9,555 nt of DNA, taken from the NCBI GenBank assembly GCA_938044055.1, contig CALIQO010000113.1, positions 1 through 9,555 on the forward strand, given 5' to 3'. Shown here piece by piece: positions 1 through 5,368 of the stretch (its first letter is position 1; each line of letters opens with the position of its first letter). Under the pieces are notes generated by a model, which did not search any database, had not been told where the DNA came from, and saw only the letters and a list, made by a program, of their open reading frames with translations. A program made the position numbers and the translations under genes. Source of the DNA: an uncultured Saprospiraceae bacterium (lineage in GTDB: Bacteria > Bacteroidota > Bacteroidia > Chitinophagales > Saprospiraceae).

Positions 1-2747
1 TAGAAGAAGTTATCGTTGTAGGTTACGGTTCTCAGAAGAAGAGCGACTTGACTGGTGCAGTTACTCGAATCGGAGCTAAGGAATTAAAACAGCTACCCGC
101 GACAGGTTTAGAGCAAGCACTACAAGGTAGATCAGCAGGCGTATATATAACACAGAACAGTGGATCTCCTGGGGGCGCTATGTCTGTAAGAATTAGAGGA
201 ATCGGTTCTACACTTACTGCAGAACCTCTTTATGTAATAGATGGAATTCCTATTATCAATGATAATCAGAGCTCTTCTGCTACATTCGAGACCGATGGTG
301 GAGGTCAGTATTCTAATGCCCTTACTACCATCAACCCTAATGATATAGAATCTATAGAAATCTTGAAAGATGCATCTGCTACCGCCATCTATGGAGCAAG
401 GGCTGCTAATGGGGTTGTTCTTATTACTACTAAAAAAGGAAGGAACGGAACGAAGACCATAGGATATGAATCTTATGTAGGCATGCAACAATTGTACAGA
501 TCTATTCCTGTAATGAATTTAAGAGAATATGCAGGATATATAAATGATGTCAATACAGGAGATATAGAAGAATTTCAAGATCTTTCATTGCTCGGTGAAG
601 GGACGGATTGGCAGGATGCAATATTCAGATCAGCGCTCATGTACAACCACCAGTTTTCGCTTTCTGGAGGAAATGAAGATACACAATTCTCTTTTACGGC
701 AGGAGTGCATGAGAAGGATGGTATTGTAGAAGGATCTAATTTCACAAGGTATTCTAGCAAGCTAAATATCAATCACAATTTCAGTAGCAGATTTAGGCTC
801 GGGGCAAATATTCTAACCGCTCGAACAAAAGAAAATATAACTTTCAATGACAATAGCAATGGTGTCATATATACAGCTTTGCTAACACCGCCTATGGTTC
901 CTGCGAGAAACTTAGATGGATCTTTTGGGACACCTCCGGAGGGGCGTAATGTTGTTTTGACATTTGACAATCCTCTTGCCAATGCTTTAGAAGTAGATGA
1001 TGTAAATAGAAAAACCAGATTGCTGGGAAGTGTATGGGCAGAGCTTGATATCACCTCCTTTTTAAAATATAAATTGGAATATGCGACTGACTTATTGTAT
1101 TCTAATCAGAATACATTCTGGCCAGCATACGAACGTGGAACTCAATCGAGAAAATCTAGAGTTAGGAGAAACAACAATAACAATACCTTCTGGATTAACA
1201 AGCACTTACTGACATTTGACAAGCAGTATGATCAACACAAAATTACCTTACTGGGTGGTTTCGAAGCTCAAGAAGGAAAGTATGAATGGTTGTATGCAGC
1301 AAGAGACAACCTCCCTACCAATGAGTTGAGTGAACTCAATCTGGGGGATGCGGGTACTCAAGTTGTATCAGGTGGTGCTGGTCACTGGGCCTTGGTGTCT
1401 TATTTTACGAGACTTAATTATGGGTTTAAAGATCGCTATTTATTAACAGGTACGCTACGAATGGATGGTTCTTCTAGATTTGGTGACAATAATAAATATG
1501 GATTGTTTCCTTCTCTGGCATTTGCCTGGAGAGCGAGTAATGAACCGTTTTTAAAAGACATAGGTTCTCTATCTAATTTAAAATTGAGACTTGGTTATGG
1601 AGCGGTAGGAAATCAAGAAATAGGACTTTATTCGTTCGCTTCTAATCTAAGGGCAGTCGATGTAGTAATCGGAGATCAATTAGGAACTGGTTTTTCTCCT
1701 GACAACATTTCTAATCCAGATGTAAAATGGGAAAGTTCCTTGCAAGTAAATCTAGGATTAGATATGGGATTTTTCAATAATCGACTAGAAGTAATTTTAG
1801 ACGGGTATCAGAAAATTTCTAGAGATATGCTCTTGCCTGCTATACTGCCAGCAACTGCAGGAAGTCTGAATCCGCCGTTTATCAATATAGGTGAGATGAG
1901 AAATACAGGATTGGAAATTACGCTTAACACTCAGAACGTAACAGGTAGATTTAATTGGAAAACCAGTACCAATGTTTCTTTTAATCGAAATGAAGTTGTG
2001 GACTTAGGATCGACAGGTTCGCTCACAGGAATTCTTCAACGAATACCTATAACTAGAACAGAAGAAGGCAGACCTATCGGGCAGTATTATGGGCATATAG
2101 TAGAAGGGATATTTGGCAATGTGGAAGAGATAGCTGCAAGTGCGTTTCAAGAAACAGGAACTAGACCAGGAGATATAAAGTTTGCAGATCTGAACAACGA
2201 TGGTGTTATCAACGATCAAGATAAAACCTTCATCGGCAGTCCTCATCCTGATATGACTTTCAACATAATTAATGATTTAAGTTATGGAGGATTTGATTTC
2301 AGTATTTTCTTACGTGGTGTTGTAGGTAATGAAGTTTTTAATATGCTAGGGAGGGATATATCTGGAACAGCAGCATGGCACAATCAGTCTGTGGATGTAA
2401 TTGATAGATGGACAACCAGCAACCTAGATGCTGAAGTACCTAGATCTAATGGAAATGATCCTAATAACAATAGAAGAGTCTCTACAAGATATGTAGAAGA
2501 TGGGTCTTATATCAGGTTACAGAATTTATCTCTAGGATATACGGTGTCTGATAATCTTCTTAAGCGATATGGAATTAAGAACATGAGGTTTTATGTAAGT
2601 GGCCAGAATCTTTTTACCAGAACAGAATATTCAGGATATGATCCTGAGATAGGTTCATATAATCAGAACCCACTTATCAATGGAGTTGATAATGGTAGAT
2701 TCCCAGTAGCAAGAACGATTACTTGTGGTTTAAATCTAAATTTTTAA
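1..2747 (+). CDS. SusC-like TonB-dependent outer-membrane transporter (RagA/SusC family), 5' partial
   Basis: This is the outer-membrane barrel that imports oligosaccharides, powered by TonB, beneath a SusD lid. The reading frame is open from base 3 (the first two bases end a split codon), so the true start lies left of the window; the TTG at 48 is internal. The visible 914 residues begin with EEVIVVGYGSQKKSDLTGAV, the junction into the plug domain that is typical of SusC proteins. The plug follows, with the RIRG element near base 190 and the hallmark IEILKDASATAIYGARAANG at about 354-413. The rest is barrel, including a DxNxDGxxxxxD calcium-type loop at 2187-2222 and a C-terminus ending in aromatic Phe (GLNLNF), as outer-membrane barrels do. 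Full-length relatives are about 1000-1050 residues, so the signal peptide and the N-terminal carboxypeptidase-regulatory-like domain are missing here. The SusD-like gene follows after 4 bases. Family assignment is very secure; the substrate is inferred only from the downstream GH10 gene. Confidence 0.97.
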   Translation, partial: EEVIVVGYGSQKKSDLTGAVTRIGAKELKQLPATGLEQALQGRSAGVYITQNSGSPGGAMSVRIRGIGSTLTAEPLYVIDGIPIINDNQSSSATFETDGGGQYSNALTTINPNDIESIEILKDASATAIYGARAANGVVLITTKKGRNGTKTIGYESYVGMQQLYRSIPVMNLREYAGYINDVNTGDIEEFQDLSLLGEGTDWQDAIFRSALMYNHQFSLSGGNEDTQFSFTAGVHEKDGIVEGSNFTRYSSKLNINHNFSSRFRLGANILTARTKENITFNDNSNGVIYTALLTPPMVPARNLDGSFGTPPEGRNVVLTFDNPLANALEVDDVNRKTRLLGSVWAELDITSFLKYKLEYATDLLYSNQNTFWPAYERGTQSRKSRVRRNNNNNTFWINKHLLTFDKQYDQHKITLLGGFEAQEGKYEWLYAARDNLPTNELSELNLGDAGTQVVSGGAGHWALVSYFTRLNYGFKDRYLLTGTLRMDGSSRFGDNNKYGLFPSLAFAWRASNEPFLKDIGSLSNLKLRLGYGAVGNQEIGLYSFASNLRAVDVVIGDQLGTGFSPDNISNPDVKWESSLQVNLGLDMGFFNNRLEVILDGYQKISRDMLLPAILPATAGSLNPPFINIGEMRNTGLEITLNTQNVTGRFNWKTSTNVSFNRNEVVDLGSTGSLTGILQRIPITRTEEGRPIGQYYGHIVEGIFGNVEEIAASAFQETGTRPGDIKFADLNNDGVINDQDKTFIGSPHPDMTFNIINDLSYGGFDFSIFLRGVVGNEVFNMLGRDISGTAAWHNQSVDVIDRWTTSNLDAEVPRSNGNDPNNNRRVSTRYVEDGSYIRLQNLSLGYTVSDNLLKRYGIKNMRFYVSGQNLFTRTEYSGYDPEIGSYNQNPLINGVDNGRFPVARTITCGLNLNF

Positions 2748-2751
2748 GGAT

Positions 2752-4236
2752 ATGAAAAAAACAGTATTCTTGCTGGTTGTAATTTCAAGTCTATCCTGGT
2801 CTGGATGTACTGATTTTTTAGATAGACAACCATTAGACCAGATAACACAAGATAATTTCTACAACTCAGCAACAGATGCAGATCGGGCTGTACTTTCTAT
2901 CTATAGCGTAACACAAGGAATTAATTGGTATGGTAAATCTTGGATGATAACAGAGATTCCTTCTGACAATACTACGACTGGTGGCAACGACCCTGATTTT
3001 TCTCCCATCGATAATTTTACGATAAGTTCTGATAACGGACCGAATACTGAATTCTGGACTGAACATTATAGATTGATAACGTTATCTAATCAAGTTTTAC
3101 AGCAAGTTCCTAATATAGAAATGGATGCCGATTTAAAAAACTCTTATCTAGCTGAAGCAAGGTTTATGAGAGGGTATTCATACTTTGACTTAGTAAGAAT
3201 ATATGGAGGAGTACCACTTATAGAAGAAGTGCCATCTATAGAATCAGACCTTATGGTCGAGAGAAATTCAGTAGAGGAGGTATATGATTTTATAATAGAA
3301 GATCTGCAGTTCGCCGTTGATAACTTACCAGAAACCAGAACTTCATCCAATCTAGGAAGAGCTACAAGATATGCTGCAGCTGCTACTTTATCTAAAGTGT
3401 ATCTGACAACAGGTAATTATGATGGAGCAGCCTCACTTGCTCGATTGGTAATTAATTCTGGAAGGTACCGTCTGATGGATGATTTCGGAGATAATTTCAG
3501 AAAAGACTTGAGTGACAACAATGCTGAGTCTATTTTTCAGATTCAATATGTAGGATGTGGCCCTATAGGTACAGGCAATGCCTTACAATCTTTCTTTGCA
3601 CCATGGGGACAAGGTATAACTAAGAATTCTGATGGGTGGGGATCTCAGATTCCTACCAGTCCTATGATTGATAATCCTGGATCTACTGTGAGAGATATCT
3701 ATGATGAAAATGATACTAGGAAGTATCATACAATTATGACTCCAGGGGATTTCTATCCTGAAATTAATGCTGTAGATGGGGGATATACATATCCAGTTAC
3801 AGGTGCGTCTAGAGGAAATATAAATATCAAGAAATATATCATAGGAGGAGGACCGGATGTCTGTTATCTAACATCGCCACAGAACTTACATGTTATCAGG
3901 TATGCTGATGTATTGCTGTCTCTTGTAGAAGCGGAAACAGCTAAGAATGGCGGAATATCCGTTACCCCTGACGTAATAGATGCTTTTAATCTAGTCAGAC
4001 AGAGAGCTGGATTATCTACAGTCAGTATAGTTAGATATGATGATGTTTTTCTAGAGCGGAGGAGAGAATTTGCATTTGAGAACAAGCGATGGTTTGATCT
4101 ATTGAGGTCAGGTATGACCCTTGAAGTTATGAGATTACATGGAAAGTCGCTGGATGAGCATAACCTATTATTTCCGATACCCGCACAGGAGATTGCTATC
4201 AACCCTAATCTTATTCAGAATGAAGGCTATCAGTAA
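2752..4236 (+). CDS. SusD-like (RagB/SusD family) nutrient-binding surface lipoprotein
   Basis: This is the partner of the upstream SusC: a surface lipoprotein that closes over the transporter and helps load glycan fragments. At 494 residues it is of normal family length. It starts with a lysine-led hydrophobic signal ending LSWSGC, so Cys19 is the likely lipidation site (Trp at -3 is an unusual lipobox residue), followed by TDFLDRQPLD as in many SusD proteins. Family landmarks in order are the N-terminal SusD segment (ITQDNFYNSATDADRAV), the helical TPR-type core (EARFMRGYSYFDLVRIYGGV, then YAAAATLSKVYLTTGNY), and the C-terminal signatures (VIRYADVLLSLVEAE, LVRQRAGL, RREFAFENKRWFDLLR, LFPIPAQEIAINPNLIQNEG). 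The start is set by the ATG four bases after the SusC stop, directly before the signal peptide. The 3' end abuts the next lipoprotein gene, which suggests coupled translation. Family assignment is very secure; the ligand is not visible from sequence. Confidence 0.97.
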   Translation: MKKTVFLLVVISSLSWSGCTDFLDRQPLDQITQDNFYNSATDADRAVLSIYSVTQGINWYGKSWMITEIPSDNTTTGGNDPDFSPIDNFTISSDNGPNTEFWTEHYRLITLSNQVLQQVPNIEMDADLKNSYLAEARFMRGYSYFDLVRIYGGVPLIEEVPSIESDLMVERNSVEEVYDFIIEDLQFAVDNLPETRTSSNLGRATRYAAAATLSKVYLTTGNYDGAASLARLVINSGRYRLMDDFGDNFRKDLSDNNAESIFQIQYVGCGPIGTGNALQSFFAPWGQGITKNSDGWGSQIPTSPMIDNPGSTVRDIYDENDTRKYHTIMTPGDFYPEINAVDGGYTYPVTGASRGNINIKKYIIGGGPDVCYLTSPQNLHVIRYADVLLSLVEAETAKNGGISVTPDVIDAFNLVRQRAGLSTVSIVRYDDVFLERRREFAFENKRWFDLLRSGMTLEVMRLHGKSLDEHNLLFPIPAQEIAINPNLIQNEGYQ

Positions 4237-4237
4237 T

Positions 4238-5359
4238 ATGGGAAAGAGATATACAATACTATTGACTAAGGTTATATTACTCATATTGGTTCTTATGGCA
4301 TGGTCGATGCTCTCATGTGATAAACCAGGGACGCCAGCTGTTGTGGAGTATTCTCCTAAATCGGGATTTGAAGGAACATTGATTACGGTAAAGGGAATGA
4401 ATTTCGAATCCATAACAGGAATCTTTTTTAATGATGGTGTAGCTGCAGATTTCAATCCTTCTTTTGGTACGGATTCGGTACTTTTATTTAGAGTTCCTGA
4501 AGAAGCGCCACTGGGAGAAAACGACATTCTAATTGAAACAGATTCTAAGCAGACTACCATTCCATTTAGGGTTACACTGGAACCTCCTCAAGTAAAAGAC
4601 TTTGCACCTAAGTCTGCTAATGAAGGTGAAGTAATTTCAATCATAGGAGAGAATTTTTTTGAACCATTAGAAGTATTGTTTTTTGACAGTATCCCAGGAA
4701 AAATATTGTATAGTCAGGAAGATTCGCTGTCTGTAGAAGTGCCTCCTGGTGTTGAAAAAGGTAGGGTAAAAGTAAAAGCCAATGGAGGGTTCTCTTTTAC
4801 AGCTGAAGTATTTTTCTCAACCACAGAAGTATTAATAAACGATTTCGATGGCAATGGATTAAGGAGTGAAACTGAGAAATGGCTTTTCTATGGAAATCTA
4901 GATGAATCAGGAACATCTGCTGTCCACAATACTTTTCCTAACCCTATTATGGGCAACTTCTTGAAAATAAAAGGAACAGATCCTGGAACTGTCTGGGTAG
5001 GAGGAACGGAATCACATTCCAATGATCCACAAGAATTTACTGTATTCCCTATCCAAAGTAATATCAACAATACTTTTTTCGAAGCAGATGTAAATAACAA
5101 TGGATCGGATAAAACGCATGTAATTATTATCCTAGCAGAAAGAGGAGGTAGTCCCAATGATTTTTCTACAACAATACAACTTGAGAAAGATGGTTGGCAG
5201 AACATACGGATCCCACTTAACAGGTTTATGGACATTGATGGAGCGACAGTAGATCCTCAGATTATAAGGACGGTAAAATTCCATCTGTACAATGAGCTCA
5301 ATTCTTCAAGTAAGCTTGAAGCCAATATAGACAACATTAAATTTATCCAAATCAACTAA
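4238..5359 (+). CDS. IPT/TIG-domain surface glycan-binding lipoprotein (SGBP / SusE-F position)
   Basis: This is probably a cell-surface glycan-binding lipoprotein that helps hold the polymer near SusCD. With the ATG at 4238 it has 373 residues. The N-terminus MGKRYTILL plus a hydrophobic run leads to SMLSC, giving Cys27 as the likely lipidated residue. Two IPT/TIG immunoglobulin-like domains follow at about residues 36-112 (SPKSGFEGTLITVKGMNF) and 115-195 (APKSANEGEVISIIGENF), each with the GxxxTIxGxxF-type pattern. The remaining ~175 residues, from INDFDGNG to the terminal DNIKFIQIN, look like a jelly-roll carbohydrate-binding domain (KDGWQNIRIPLNRF, then IDNIKF near the end). This matches the architecture of SGBPs in hemicellulose PULs: Ig-like stalk, then a binding domain at the tip. 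The frame stays open upstream: ATG 4220 (overlapping susD by 17 bases) adds six residues, while ATG 4139 lies deep in the susD-like gene and would bury the signal peptide. I prefer 4238, one base after the preceding stop, with GAAGG at 4222-4226. The binding role is inference from architecture and position. Confidence 0.88.
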   Translation: MGKRYTILLTKVILLILVLMAWSMLSCDKPGTPAVVEYSPKSGFEGTLITVKGMNFESITGIFFNDGVAADFNPSFGTDSVLLFRVPEEAPLGENDILIETDSKQTTIPFRVTLEPPQVKDFAPKSANEGEVISIIGENFFEPLEVLFFDSIPGKILYSQEDSLSVEVPPGVEKGRVKVKANGGFSFTAEVFFSTTEVLINDFDGNGLRSETEKWLFYGNLDESGTSAVHNTFPNPIMGNFLKIKGTDPGTVWVGGTESHSNDPQEFTVFPIQSNINNTFFEADVNNNGSDKTHVIIILAERGGSPNDFSTTIQLEKDGWQNIRIPLNRFMDIDGATVDPQIIRTVKFHLYNELNSSSKLEANIDNIKFIQIN

Positions 5360-5368
5360 GCTAATATT

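Noticed and set aside
48..50. TTG as the start of the SusC-like gene
   Set aside because: The frame is open to base 3 and the residues before it (EEVIVVGYG) are the conserved SusC junction, so the gene is cut by the window edge.
2631..2647. Perfect 7-base inverted repeat TCAGGAT-ATG-ATCCTGA
   Set aside because: It falls inside codons for the conserved SGYDPE segment of the SusC-like protein; coding constraint and chance explain it.
4139..4219. ATG 4139 as the start of the SGBP gene
   Set aside because: It would overlap the susD-like gene by about 98 bases and place 33 extra residues before a clear lipoprotein signal peptide.
4168..4560. Long open frames on the - strand (also 773-1054, 3864-4202, 4888-5235)
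   Set aside because: They lie wholly against strongly recognised genes, have no recognisable protein features, and are antisense shadows.
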